The notes below the pieces were generated by a model that saw nothing but the letters and a program-made list of their open reading frames with translations, was not told the DNA's origin and made no database searches. Positions 44,423 to 53,822 of a DNA stretch of 64,000 nucleotides are shown here, piece after piece (position 1 is the first letter of the stretch; each line of letters begins with the position of its first letter). The stretch covers positions 1 through 64,000 of the forward strand of contig JADJLL010000005.1 in assembly GCA_016710095.1 (NCBI GenBank), read 5' to 3'. The translations under genes were made by a program, and so were the position numbers. This DNA is from Candidatus Eiseniibacteriota bacterium (GTDB lineage: Bacteria; Eisenbacteria; RBG-16-71-46).

Positions 44423-45610
44423 TCAGTCCTCCGGACGCTCTCCCGCCGGCGCCATCTTCACGAGCTTCGGCTGGAACGTCGCGAGCGGCTCGACGAGATC
44501 GGACTGCGCGCGCATGACCTCGTCGATGTCCTTGTAGACCATCGGGACTTCGTCGAGGCCCGCCGAGATCAGCTCGACCCCGCGCTCCTTCAGCACGGGA
44601 TTCACGAACTTCCAGTCGTACTTCCTGATCGCGGCCTTGCGGCTCATGCGCCGGCCCGCGCCGTGCGCCGCGGAGTTCAGTGACGACGCGTCACCGAGCC
44701 CGCGCACGACGTACGTCGGCGTGGCCATCGAGCCGGGGATGATGCCGAGCACGCCAGCGCCCGCGGGGGTCGCGCCCTTGCGATGCACGATCAGCTCTTC
44801 GCCGTCGTGCACTTCCTTCCACGCGAAGTTGTGGTGGTTCTCGAGATCGAGCAGCACCTCGGCCCCGAGATGCTCCGCGATGTGACGATGGATGCACGCG
44901 TGGTTCGCCGCCGCGTACTCGCCCATCAGCTCCATCGCGCGCCAGTACTCCTGGCCCTCGCCGGACTTCAGCGACAGCCACGCGAGATGCTTCACCTCCG
45001 ACGGCAGCTCCGGATGCTTCTCGAGCGCGACGCGGCTGTAGTGGTCGCAGATTTCCGAGCCCGTGCGGCGGCTGCCCGAATGCGACAGCAGCGCGAGGTG
45101 CTTCCCGCGCGGCACGCCGAGATCGTCGCGATCGACCGTGAAGACGCCGAACTCGACGAAGTGGTTCCCGCTGCCGCTCGTGCCGAGCTGCGACCACGCC
45201 TTGTCCTTCATGCGATCGGTGACGTGCGTCACGCTCCAGTCGCGGTCCATGACCGGGTGCTCGCGGCGCTCGGTGAAGTGCGCGCCGATACCGAAGCGCG
45301 TCTCGGTCTCGATCGCTCGGCGCAGCTTGTCGGCGCCGCGCTCGAGCTTCTTCAGCGGCAGGTCGAGCACGGTCATCTTCACGCGACAGGCGATGTCCAC
45401 GCCGACCGCGTACGGGATCACCGCGTCGCGCGTGGCGAGCACGCCGCCGATCGGCAGGCCGTAGCCGACGTGCGCGTCGGGCATGAGCGCGCCGCGCACC
45501 GCGACCGGCAACCGGCACGCGTGCACCATCTGGTCGATCGCGTTCGTGTCGTGATCGTGTCCCCACTGCTTCCACGGGGCGCCCATGCCGGGCGCCGAAA
45601 GACCGTCCAT
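44423..45610 (-). CDS. rtcB: RNA-splicing ligase RtcB
   Basis: 395 residues. Joins RNA 2',3'-cyclic phosphate (or 3'-phosphate) ends to 5'-OH with GTP and Mn2+. Metal ligands are visible: Asp72 and Cys75 in GVDIACRVKM, His in GTSGSGNHFVEFG, His in LSHSGSRRTG, His in NHHNFAWKEV. The GMP-accepting His is in AAHGAGRRMSRKAA. Start fixed by GGAGGAG directly before ATG; the stop of rtcA overlaps it (TGATG), so the two are translationally coupled. The open frame extends upstream to 45979 but that part is rtcA in another frame. Confidence 0.97.
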   Translation of the reverse strand: MDGLSAPGMGAPWKQWGHDHDTNAIDQMVHACRLPVAVRGALMPDAHVGYGLPIGGVLATRDAVIPYAVGVDIACRVKMTVLDLPLKKLERGADKLRRAIETETRFGIGAHFTERREHPVMDRDWSVTHVTDRMKDKAWSQLGTSGSGNHFVEFGVFTVDRDDLGVPRGKHLALLSHSGSRRTGSEICDHYSRVALEKHPELPSEVKHLAWLSLKSGEGQEYWRAMELMGEYAAANHACIHRHIAEHLGAEVLLDLENHHNFAWKEVHDGEELIVHRKGATPAGAGVLGIIPGSMATPTYVVRGLGDASSLNSAAHGAGRRMSRKAAIRKYDWKFVNPVLKERGVELISAGLDEVPMVYKDIDEVMRAQSDLVEPLATFQPKLVKMAPAGERPED

Positions 45611-46656
45611 CACTCCTCCGGCGAACCGCTCGAGCGGTCCGCGATCTCGACGAGCGTGCGCCCGCCTTCTTCCTGCGTGAACGTGATGCGCGTCTTGAGG
45701 AACCGCTTCACGACGTCCGCTGCCGTGCGCGCGTGCAGCGTGACGGCGCCCGTGCGGAAGCGGCCGCCGCCGGCCAGCGCGAGCGGCACGAGCAGCTGGT
45801 CGGCGAGGTGCGGCCCGACCGGCACGTCCGCGTCGAGGAACGCGCGCACGTCGTTCGCGAGATCCTCCGCGAGCCGCGCCGCCGGCAGGCCGACCTGGCC
45901 GAATCCCGTGAACACTTCCGTCCCCGAGTCGCTTTCGACGAACACCATCGCCGCGTTGCCCGGGCCGTGCGCGTCGCACGTCTCGATGCGCGCGTCACCC
46001 GCGGCCAGCCCGAGGCGCTCGATCAGCACGTCGCGCTCGGTGACCGCGATGTGCGGCGGCAGGTTCGCGATCCGGACGAGCGCGTGCACGCGCCGCACCG
46101 CGCCCCGTTCGAGCAGCGCGAACGGCTCGGTCGCACGGCCCGGACGCACCTCGATCGCGAGCTTGCCGCCACCCGCGGGATAGAACCCGCAACGCTGCAG
46201 CGCCGGCACGAACGACGGCCCCGTGCTCAGGAGGCGCGGCGCGAGTGCGTGCGCGAAGAACTCCCACGACGGGGCCGCGTGATTGTGCGTACCGCCTTCG
46301 AGCTCCACGCGCGACGGACCGTCCGCGATCATGAGCGCGGGAAGCACCGCCTGCAGCACGAGCAGCGTGCTGCCCGCCGTGCCGACGGAGAAGCGATAGT
46401 CGCCGGGCGTGAGCCGCGCCGGCGTGAACGAGATCTCGGTGCCGCCGAGCTCGTCGCCACGCGTGCGCGCGCCGCCGATCGACTTCGCCGCGCGCACGCA
46501 CGTGAGGTGCTGGCGCATGAGGCCCGGCTTCGCACGGCCCGCACGGATGCGCTCCATGCGGAACGGTTTGCCGGTCGCGAGCGACAGCGCGAGCGCGGTG
46601 CGCAGCACCTGTCCGCCGCCTTCTCCCTGCGAGCCGTCGATTTCGATGAGCGCCAT
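45610..46656 (-). CDS. rtcA: RNA 3'-terminal phosphate cyclase RtcA
   Basis: 348 residues. Converts RNA 3'-phosphate to 2',3'-cyclic phosphate with ATP. N-terminal MALIEIDGSQGEGGGQVLRT, RAGRAKPGLMRQHLT, and GGTHNHAAPSWEFF are family hallmarks; the adenylated His is in VGPHLADQLLVPLALA. ATG chosen for AGGA 6 nt upstream and the conserved start; the frame stays open to 46761. First gene of the rtcAB operon, behind a sigma-54 promoter at 46743-46758. Confidence 0.96.
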   Translation of the reverse strand: MALIEIDGSQGEGGGQVLRTALALSLATGKPFRMERIRAGRAKPGLMRQHLTCVRAAKSIGGARTRGDELGGTEISFTPARLTPGDYRFSVGTAGSTLLVLQAVLPALMIADGPSRVELEGGTHNHAAPSWEFFAHALAPRLLSTGPSFVPALQRCGFYPAGGGKLAIEVRPGRATEPFALLERGAVRRVHALVRIANLPPHIAVTERDVLIERLGLAAGDARIETCDAHGPGNAAMVFVESDSGTEVFTGFGQVGLPAARLAEDLANDVRAFLDADVPVGPHLADQLLVPLALAGGGRFRTGAVTLHARTAADVVKRFLKTRITFTQEEGGRTLVEIADRSSGSPEE

Positions 46657-46742
46657 GGGTTCCTGACCGGATGAAGGAAAGGCGGAGCGCAGAGGCGCGT
46701 TCGGGCCACCGGACATGATCCGCCCCTCGGAGAGCCCGAACG

Positions 46743-46758
46743 CGCATGTGCCCCGCCA
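46743..46758 (-). promoter_or_regulatory. candidate sigma-54 promoter of rtcAB
   Basis: Read on the minus strand: TGGCGGGGCACATGCG. TGGC at -24 and ATGC at -12, with GG and GC exactly 10 bp apart. The expected start near 46732 gives a leader of about 75 nt. The divergent gene encodes RtcR, a sigma-54 activator with intact GAFTGA, so the element is where it should be. Confidence 0.65.
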
Positions 46759-46916
46759 CACTACAACGCCTCGCCGACGGTTCCCCCGAAGCCGCCGGCT
46801 TGATCACCCGTCACATCACAATGCGTACCGCGCGAGCCGAACCGGAATGGGCACGGGACAGCACGCCTGTTCGCAACGCCTTGGGCCCCGCGAGGGGGCG
46901 CGAGTGAAGTTCGGGC

Positions 46917-48554
46917 TTGGCCGGAGTTCTTATCCGGACTTATCGTGTCCAATCCCAATGGATACGCCCTCGAAGCCTCGTCGTCCTCGGCCTGCTCGGC
47001 CAGACCCTCGATTCGGCCCCCGCGGAAGCGCGCTGGGACCGGTGGCGCCCGAGCGTGGACCTGTTCCGCCACGAGGACCTTCTCGTCTCGCGCTTCGAGC
47101 TGGTCTTCGACCCGAAGATCGCCCGCCTCGCGAAGACGGTGGCCGAGGACATCCGGAGCGTGTCGCCCGAGACCGAGGTGCGGCTGCACGAACTCGCGTT
47201 TCCCTCGGCGTGGGACTTCGAGTCCGTCTTCGAGGGGCTGAGCGACTTCGCCGACCGTTACCCGTTCGACACCGAAGCCGAGGACTACCTCGTCCACATC
47301 ACGACCGGCTCGCACGTCATGCAGATCTGCCTGTTCCTGCTGACGGAGTCCCGCCGGATGCCGGCGCGGCTGCTGCAGGCGAACCCGCCGCACGGCCATC
47401 GCGGTGATCCCGGTTCCTGGCAGGTCATCGATCTCGACCTGTCGAAGTACGACCGCCTCGCGAAGCGGCACGCGCGCGAATCCGAGGACGCGCTGTCGTT
47501 CCTCAAGTCGGGCATCGAGACGCGCAACGCGGAGTTCAACGCGCTCATCGCGCGCATCGAGCGCGTCGCGCTTTCGAGCGCCGCGCCGATCCTGCTCACG
47601 GGCGCGACCGGCACCGGCAAGTCGCGGCTCGCGCGGCGCATTCACGAGCTGAAGGCGGCGCGGCGCCTGGTGAAGGGCGCGTTCGTCGAGCTGAACTGCG
47701 CCACGTTGCGCGGCGACGCCGCGATGTCCGCGCTGTTCGGCCATCGGCGCGGCGCGTTCACGGGCGCGACCCACGACCGCCCGGGACTGCTCAAGAGCGC
47801 GGACGGCGGCATGCTGTTCCTCGACGAGATCGGCGAACTGGGGCTCGACGAGCAGGCGATGCTTCTCCACGCGCTCGAGGAGAAGCGCTTCCTGCCCGTG
47901 GGCGCGGACCGCGAGGAGTCGAGCGACTTCCAGCTCGTCGCCGGAACGAACCGCGACCTCGCCGCGGCGGTCCGCGACGGCCGCTTCCGCGAGGACCTGC
48001 TCTCACGGATCGACCTTTGGACGTTCCGCCTGCCCCCGCTCGCGCAGCGGCGCGAGGACCTCGAGCCGAACCTGCGCTACGAACTCGACCGCTTCGCGAG
48101 CGCGCAGGGCCGGCGCGTGTCGTTCAACCGCGAGGCCGCGGAGCGCTTCGTGCGGTTCGCGTCGTCGCACGAGGCGCACTGGCCCGCGAACTTCCGCGAA
48201 CTGAACGCCGCGGTCACGCGCATGGCGACCCTCGCCGAGGGCGGACGCATCGACGAGCGTGGCGTGGACGAGGAAATCGAACGGCTGCGCGCGGCGTGGA
48301 GCGCGGGCGGCGCTGCGCCCGAAGGCCGCGTGACGGCGCTGCTCGGCGCGGGCGCCGACGACCTCGACCGTTTCGACCGTGTGCAGCTCGAGGACGTGCT
48401 CGACGTCTGCCGCACGAGCCCGAGCCTTTCCGAGGCCGGGCGCACGCTCTTCTCGCAGTCGCGGCGGCGGCGCGCGAGCACGAACGACGCGGACCGCCTC
48501 CGCAAGTACCTCGCGCGCTTCGGGCTCACCTGGGAACGCGTGCGGGCGGACTGA
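46917..48554 (+). CDS. rtcR: sigma-54-dependent activator RtcR of RNA repair
   Basis: Up to 545 residues. N-terminal CARF-type sensor (LVVLGLLGQTLDS, RWRPSVDLFRHEDLLV, YLVHITTGSHVMQICLFLL), then the AAA+ domain: Walker A TGATGTGKSRLARRI, GAFTGA loop (RRGAFTGATHDRPGLL), Walker B GGMLFLDEIGEL, and the C-terminal DNA-binding end DADRLRKYLARFGLTW. The N-terminus is unclear: the frame opens at a TTG (46917) without RBS, while the family normally begins directly before LVVLG. An ATG at 46958 in the +1 frame followed by a one-base slip near 46976 would give a normal start, so an indel is suspected. Divergent from rtcAB, as in E. coli. Confidence 0.93.
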   Translation: MAGVLIRTYRVQSQWIRPRSLVVLGLLGQTLDSAPAEARWDRWRPSVDLFRHEDLLVSRFELVFDPKIARLAKTVAEDIRSVSPETEVRLHELAFPSAWDFESVFEGLSDFADRYPFDTEAEDYLVHITTGSHVMQICLFLLTESRRMPARLLQANPPHGHRGDPGSWQVIDLDLSKYDRLAKRHARESEDALSFLKSGIETRNAEFNALIARIERVALSSAAPILLTGATGTGKSRLARRIHELKAARRLVKGAFVELNCATLRGDAAMSALFGHRRGAFTGATHDRPGLLKSADGGMLFLDEIGELGLDEQAMLLHALEEKRFLPVGADREESSDFQLVAGTNRDLAAAVRDGRFREDLLSRIDLWTFRLPPLAQRREDLEPNLRYELDRFASAQGRRVSFNREAAERFVRFASSHEAHWPANFRELNAAVTRMATLAEGGRIDERGVDEEIERLRAAWSAGGAAPEGRVTALLGAGADDLDRFDRVQLEDVLDVCRTSPSLSEAGRTLFSQSRRRRASTNDADRLRKYLARFGLTWERVRAD

Positions 48555-48556
48555 CC

Positions 48557-49843
48557 ATGGCCCGCATCGTCTTCGCCACACTCGGGTCGCTCGGCGACCT
48601 GCATCCCTACATGGCAGTCGCGCGTGAACTCGCGGCGCACGGGCACTCGCCCGTGCTCGCGACGCATCCGTACTACCGCGCGCGCGTCGAGGGCGCGGGG
48701 CTCGGCTTCGCGCCCGTGCGGCCCGACATGGCCGAGTACGGCGATCCGGCCGAGGTCATGCGCAAGGCGATGGACCTGCACCACGGCAGCCGCTGGATCC
48801 TCGAAAACGTCGTGCTCGCGAAGCTGGCCGAGAGCCGCGACGACCTGATGGCCGCGTGCGCCGGCGCCGATCTCGTCGTGAGCCACGTGCTCACGCTCAC
48901 CGCGCCGCTCGTCGCCGAAAAGCTCGGCGTGCCGCGCGTGCACTCGGTGCTGCAGCCGATGACGATGTACTCGTGCGCCGATCCGCCCGTCATGCCGGGC
49001 ATGCCGCTGCACGAACAGGCGCTGCGCTGGGGTCCCGGCACGTGGCGCGCGCTGTACGCGATCATGCGCGCGGCGAGCGCGCCGTGGTTCGCGCCGATCG
49101 CACGCATGCGGCGCGACATGGGCCTGCCGAGCGCGGCCGCGCACCCGATGCTCGGGCTGTCGCACGGCGTGCCGACGATCGCGATGTTCTCGCGCGTGCT
49201 CGCCGAGCCGCAGCCGGACTGGCCGCGGCCCACGACCGTGACGGGCTTCTGCGTGTGGGACCGCGACGGCGCGGGCGCCGGCATGAGCGACACGCTGCGC
49301 GCGTTCCTCGACGCGGGCGAGCCGCCGGTCGTGTTCACGCTCGGCTCGACGGGCGTGTTCGACGCGCGCGAGTTCTGGGACGTCGCGGCGCGCGTGTCGC
49401 GCTCGCTCGGCGTGCGCGCGGTGCTGCTCACGGGCGGCGACGGCCCGGCCGAACGCCCGGACCTGAACGACGGCACGCGCCTGATCGCGGTGACGTACGC
49501 GCCGCACTCGGAGCTGTTCCCGCGCGCGTCGGCCATCGTGCACTGCGGCGGCGTGGGCACGACGGGGCAGGCGCTCGCCTCGGGCCGCCCCATGCTCATG
49601 ATGCCGTTCAGCCACGACCAGCCGGACAACGCCCGGCGCTGCGCGCGCCTGGGCGTGGCGCGCGTGGTCCGGCGCGACGACTGGCGCGAGCCGGTCGTGA
49701 CGCGCGAACTGGGCGCGCTGCTCGCCGACGCGGCCGCCTCGGCCCGGGCGAAAGAGGTCGCGGCCGTCGTGCGGGCCGAGCACGGGGCGGCGACCGCGGC
49801 CGACGCGCTCGAGGCCGCGCTGGCGGGCGCCCCGCGCCGCTGA
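48557..49843 (+). CDS. UGT-type (GT1) glycosyltransferase
   Basis: 428 residues. N-terminal GT-B half: MARIVFATLGSLGDLHPYMA, acceptor region; C-terminal half with the nucleotide-sugar signature SAIVHCGGVGTTGQALASG and MMPFSHDQPDNARRC, as in macrolide/sterol glycosyltransferases. Donor is likely UDP- or TDP-sugar; acceptor unknown. It begins 2 bp after rtcR ends. Co-transcription with rtcR is possible, yet no functional link is known. Confidence 0.9.
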   Translation: MARIVFATLGSLGDLHPYMAVARELAAHGHSPVLATHPYYRARVEGAGLGFAPVRPDMAEYGDPAEVMRKAMDLHHGSRWILENVVLAKLAESRDDLMAACAGADLVVSHVLTLTAPLVAEKLGVPRVHSVLQPMTMYSCADPPVMPGMPLHEQALRWGPGTWRALYAIMRAASAPWFAPIARMRRDMGLPSAAAHPMLGLSHGVPTIAMFSRVLAEPQPDWPRPTTVTGFCVWDRDGAGAGMSDTLRAFLDAGEPPVVFTLGSTGVFDAREFWDVAARVSRSLGVRAVLLTGGDGPAERPDLNDGTRLIAVTYAPHSELFPRASAIVHCGGVGTTGQALASGRPMLMMPFSHDQPDNARRCARLGVARVVRRDDWREPVVTRELGALLADAAASARAKEVAAVVRAEHGAATAADALEAALAGAPRR

Positions 49844-49876
49844 ACTCCGGGCGGGCGTGAGCGCCGGCCGGGCGGC

Positions 49877-49906
49877 TTGTCTCCGCTCGGGCCGCGCCCT
49901 TAACTT
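49877..49906 (+). promoter_or_regulatory. candidate promoter of the parvulin-like lipoprotein
   Basis: TTGTCT (49877-49882) and TAACTT (49901-49906), spacing 18; start about 45 nt before the GTG at 49958. Confidence 0.5.
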
Positions 49907-49957
49907 GGACCCGTTCGCACTCCACGCCGCACCGCAATCGCCGAAAAGGATGGCTCC

Positions 49958-51631
49958 GTGAATCGCAACATCCCGCGCGCCGCGTCCGTGGCGCTTCTCT
50001 TCGCCCTCGCGCTCACCAGCTGCACGGCCGGCGACCGTCCCGTCGCCAAGATCGGCAACCGCCTCATCACGACCGCCGAGTTCGAGCGCCGGGTCCAGGG
50101 CAACGAAATGCAGTACCCGGCCGCCCCCGAGCAGGCGCGCGCCGCCGCGCTCGAAGACCTCATGAAGGGCGAGCTGCTCGTGCAGGCCGCGAAGGCGCGC
50201 GGCGTCGACACGACCGCCGTCTACCGCGGCATGGAGCGCCAGATCACCGAGCGCACGCTCGCGCAGGCGATCTCCGAGAAGCTCTCGCCGCCCACGGTCG
50301 CGGTCAGCGTCGCCGAAGCGCAGGAGCTGTGGCGCTGGATGGGACAGAAGGCCGACGCACAGCTGATCTACACGGTGGATGCCGCCAGCGCGAACGCCAC
50401 GAAGGCCGCGCTCGACGCAGGCATGCCGTTCGCCGACGCCTCCGCGCGCTTCACCGTGCCGGGCGCCCTTCCGAACAACGGCAACCTCGGACTCGTCACG
50501 CCGGGCTCGCTCGTCTCGCCGATCGATCAGGCGCTGCTCTCGCTTCCGCTGAACACGCCGGGCGGTCCGTACGAAACGCCGCAGGGCTTCTTCTTCGTGC
50601 TCGTGAAGTCGCGCCAGAAGTCCGAGGTCGCGCCGTTCGAGTCGCTGCAGCCCGCGCTCATGGAGCGCCTGCGCCAGCGCAAGCGGATGATGGCGATGAG
50701 CGCGGCGCTCGTCTCGATCGAGAAGGCGTATCGCGGCGAACTCACGATGGGCGCGCCGCAGCTGGTGTTCCGTTACCTCACCCAGTTCCGCGTCGCCGGT
50801 GAGACGGAGTGGACGCCGAACGCGGCCGAGCGCGCGCAGGTCGTCGCGAAGTGGACCGGCGGGACGCTCACGTTCGGCGACGTGCTCGACGAGCTGCAGA
50901 ACCCCGAATCGAACAAGCCGGCCGCGAGCGTGCTGCCCGCGATCGAAGCGTGGATGCGCGGCCAGATGCGCACGCGCATCGTGCTGCAGGAGGCGCGCCG
51001 CCGGCACCTGAACGAAGAGCCGTACGTCGCGCTCCGGATCAAGGCGCAGCTCGAGGAGTACCTCGCGCAGGGCGAGTACACGCTCGCGATGCAGAACGTC
51101 GCGAAGCCGTCGTTCGAGCAGGTGCGCGAAGCCTGGGACGTGATGAAGGCGAACTACGAACAGATCGATCGCGCGCACATCCAGTTCGTCGTGGTGCCGG
51201 ACTCCGGAATGGCCGCGCAGATCGCGATGCACGGCGGGCACAGCGGCACGCTCGCGCAGGCGGTGACGATGGCCGATCCGTCGCTGCAGGCGCAGGACGT
51301 CACGGTGACGTTCCCGTCGAACGATCCCGAACTGATGACGCTGCAGGGCCGGCTCCTGCGCATGGCGCCCGGCGACTGGGCGGGCCCCGAGCCCGTGAGC
51401 GGCGGCTGGCGGCTGCTGCAGCTGCAGGACAAGGTCCAGGGTCCGCGCGAGTTCGAGCAGCTCGCGCCGGACGTGATCCAGAGCGTCGCGGCGAACGCGT
51501 GGGAGATGACGCGCAACCGCCACTTCGAGCTGTATCTCGATTCGCTCAAGACCGTCTTCAAGCCGACGCCCGTTCCCGAGAACCTCGCGAGGATCGCGTG
51601 GCCGCTCGCGCGTCCCGCGGGCGTGCGCTGA
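49958..51631 (+). CDS. parvulin-like peptidyl-prolyl isomerase lipoprotein
   Basis: 557 residues, GTG start with AAAAGGA about 8 nt upstream. Lipobox LTSC. The N-terminal part is SurA/PrsA-like (VAKIGNRLITTAEFERRV, LEDLMKGELLVQAAKARGV), followed by a rotamase-like domain (DASARFTVPGALPNNGNLGLVTPGSLVSPIDQALLSLPLN, split over residues ~160-205) and a second half repeating the chaperone plus rotamase pattern (HIQFVVVPDSGMAAQIA, GDWAGPEPVSGGWRLLQL). Probably folds exported proteins; membrane attached like PrsA. A GH31 gene follows 5 bp later. Confidence 0.8.
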   Translation: MNRNIPRAASVALLFALALTSCTAGDRPVAKIGNRLITTAEFERRVQGNEMQYPAAPEQARAAALEDLMKGELLVQAAKARGVDTTAVYRGMERQITERTLAQAISEKLSPPTVAVSVAEAQELWRWMGQKADAQLIYTVDAASANATKAALDAGMPFADASARFTVPGALPNNGNLGLVTPGSLVSPIDQALLSLPLNTPGGPYETPQGFFFVLVKSRQKSEVAPFESLQPALMERLRQRKRMMAMSAALVSIEKAYRGELTMGAPQLVFRYLTQFRVAGETEWTPNAAERAQVVAKWTGGTLTFGDVLDELQNPESNKPAASVLPAIEAWMRGQMRTRIVLQEARRRHLNEEPYVALRIKAQLEEYLAQGEYTLAMQNVAKPSFEQVREAWDVMKANYEQIDRAHIQFVVVPDSGMAAQIAMHGGHSGTLAQAVTMADPSLQAQDVTVTFPSNDPELMTLQGRLLRMAPGDWAGPEPVSGGWRLLQLQDKVQGPREFEQLAPDVIQSVAANAWEMTRNRHFELYLDSLKTVFKPTPVPENLARIAWPLARPAGVR

Positions 51632-51636
51632 AACGC

Positions 51637-53765
51637 ATGCGCGTGCTTCTTCGTTCGCTGCAGGCGGCGCTGGCACTCTTCGGCGCCACCGCGGCACACG
51701 CCGACCCCTTGGCCGAATCACTCGGCGAAGGGGTCGTGCGTTGGTGGGCCGACGCGCCCTCGCGGGATTCGGCGCCGGTGAGCGTGATGCTCGCCGAGCC
51801 GCGCGCGGGCAAGCCGATCACGCAGGGCGGCCCGATCGCTCCGCGATTCCTGCTGCAGGGCGGCGGGCTCGTCGTGCGGCTCGACGTGCCGCGCGGCACC
51901 ACGCTGCACGGCACCGGCGAGGTCGGCGGCCCGCTCGTGCGCAACGGCCGGCAGGTGACCTGCTGGAACACCGACGCGTACGCGTACAGCTCGACGAGCC
52001 CGTCGCTCTACCAGTCGCACCCGTGGGTGCTCGGCGTGCGCGCCGACGGCACAGCTTCGGCGTGCTGGCCGACACGCCCGAGCGCATCACGATCGACCTC
52101 ACGCGCGGCATCGAGTTCCGCGCGCAGGGCACGCCCTTCCCGGTGATCGTGATCGAGAGGACGTCGCCGCTCGAAGTGCTCGCCGCGCTCGCCGACCTGA
52201 CGGGCCACATGCCGTTGCCGCCGCGCTGGGCGCTCGGCTTCCAGCAGTGCCGCTACTCGTACGCGCCCGCGGCGGAGGTCGAGCGCATCGCGCGCGAGTT
52301 CCGCGCCCGCGCGCTGCCGTGCGACGTGCTGTGGATGGACATCGACTACATGGACCGGCGCAAGCCGTTCACGTTCGACCCGCGCGGCTTCGCGAACCCG
52401 AAGGCGCTCGCGGACACGCTGCACTCGCGCGGCTTCCGCTCCGTGTGGATCCTCGACCCGGGCATCAAGCAGGAGCCCGGCGACATGGTCTACGAGCAGG
52501 GCACGTCGGGTGGGCATTGGGTGAAGATGGCCGACGGCTCGCCGTTCACCGGCCGCGTGTGGCCGGGCCTGTGCGTGTTCCCCGACTTCACGCGCCGCGC
52601 GACGCGCGAGTGGTGGGGGCAGCTCACCGCGCGCTTCGCCGAGCGCGCCGGCGCCGACGGCATCTGGAACGACATGAACGAGCCGGCCGTGTTCGACGTC
52701 GAGGGCAAGACGGCGCCGATCACCGCGAAGCACGAGGCCGACGCCGAACTCGGCGGGCCGGGCTTCCACGCGCGCTACCACAACCTGTACGGCCAGCAGA
52801 TGGCGCGCGCGACTTTCGAAGGACTGCGCGCCGCGCGGCCGGAGAAGCGCCCGTTCGTGCTGTCGCGCGCGAACGCGCTCGGCGGCCAGCGCTTCGCGGC
52901 GGCGTGGACCGGCGACAACCGCGCGAACGACGAACACCTGCACATGACGCTCGCGATGGCGCTCAACCTGGGACTCAGCGGCCAGCCGTTCTCGGGCCCG
53001 GACATCGGCGGCTACGCCGGCCCGTGCACGGGCGACGACTACCTGCGCTGGCTCGGGCTCGGCGCGCTGCTGCCGTTCGCCCGCGCGCACACCGAGACGG
53101 GCAACGTGCGCAAGGAGCCGTGGAGCTTCGGCCCGCAGGTCGAGGCGCTCGCGCGCCGCGCGCTCGAGACGCGCTACCGGCTGCTGCCGTACCTGTACAC
53201 GTGCTTCGAGGAAGCCTCCCGCACGGGCGCGCCGATCGTGCGCCCGGCGTTCTTCGCCGATCTCACGCGCACCGAACTGCGCGGCGTCGAGCACGAGTTC
53301 CTGATCGGCGCCGACCTGGCGGCACGCATGGCGTGGGCGGAGCCGATGCCCGACACGCCGAGCCTCGTGAACGGCGGGGGCCGCGGCCGCTGGCCGCGCG
53401 CAGTCGTCGTGCCCGGCGGCGAGAGCGAGTTGTTGCCGACGCTGCACGTGCGCGCGGGCGCGATCGTGCCGCTGGGGCCGGTCATGCAGTACTCCGACGA
53501 GCGTCCGCTCGACGAGATCGAGCTGCTCGTCGCGCCCGATGCCGCCGGTCACGCCGCGGGCGTGTTGTACGAAGACGCGGGCGACGGCTACGGCTACACG
53601 AAGGGCGAGTTCAAGCGCTGGACGTTCACGGCCACGACCGGCGCGGACAAGAAGGTGCGCGTGAGCGTGAAGTCCGAGGGCTCGTGGGCGCCGCCCGCGA
53701 ACCGCACGTGGCGCGTGACGCTCGTCGGCGCCCCGAAGGGCGCGACGGGGGAAGTGAACAAGTAG
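51637..53765 (+). CDS. GH31 alpha-glucosidase, one frameshift
   Basis: About 709 residues restored. Signal peptide (VLLRSLQAALALFGATAAHA). GH31 N-terminal beta domain (TTLHGTGEVGGPLVRNG, WNTDAYAYSSTSPSLYQS) and the barrel: PPRWALGFQQCRYSY, DVLWMDIDYMDRRKPFTFD, nucleophile Asp in GIWNDMNEPAVFD, acid/base Asp in AAWTGDNRANDEHL. A C-terminal beta domain closes it. The frame breaks at about 52050-52053: RADGT / SFGVLADTPERITID; one G is missing. Hydrolyses alpha-glucosides, probably in the periplasm. Confidence 0.92.
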
Positions 53766-53781
53766 CGCAGGGCCCGGCCTC

Positions 53782-53809
53782 GCACGGAACTGGTCGCGCG
53801 ACCAGTTCC
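53782..53809. terminator. perfect 28-bp palindrome between convergent genes
   Basis: ACGGAACTGGTCGC (53782-53795) is the exact complement of the following 14 bases (53796-53809), flanked by GGGCCC/GGGCCCC that lengthen the stem. Midway between the GH31 stop (53765) and the response-regulator stop (53823); bidirectional terminator. Confidence 0.75.
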
Positions 53810-53822
53810 GTCGAGGGCCCCG

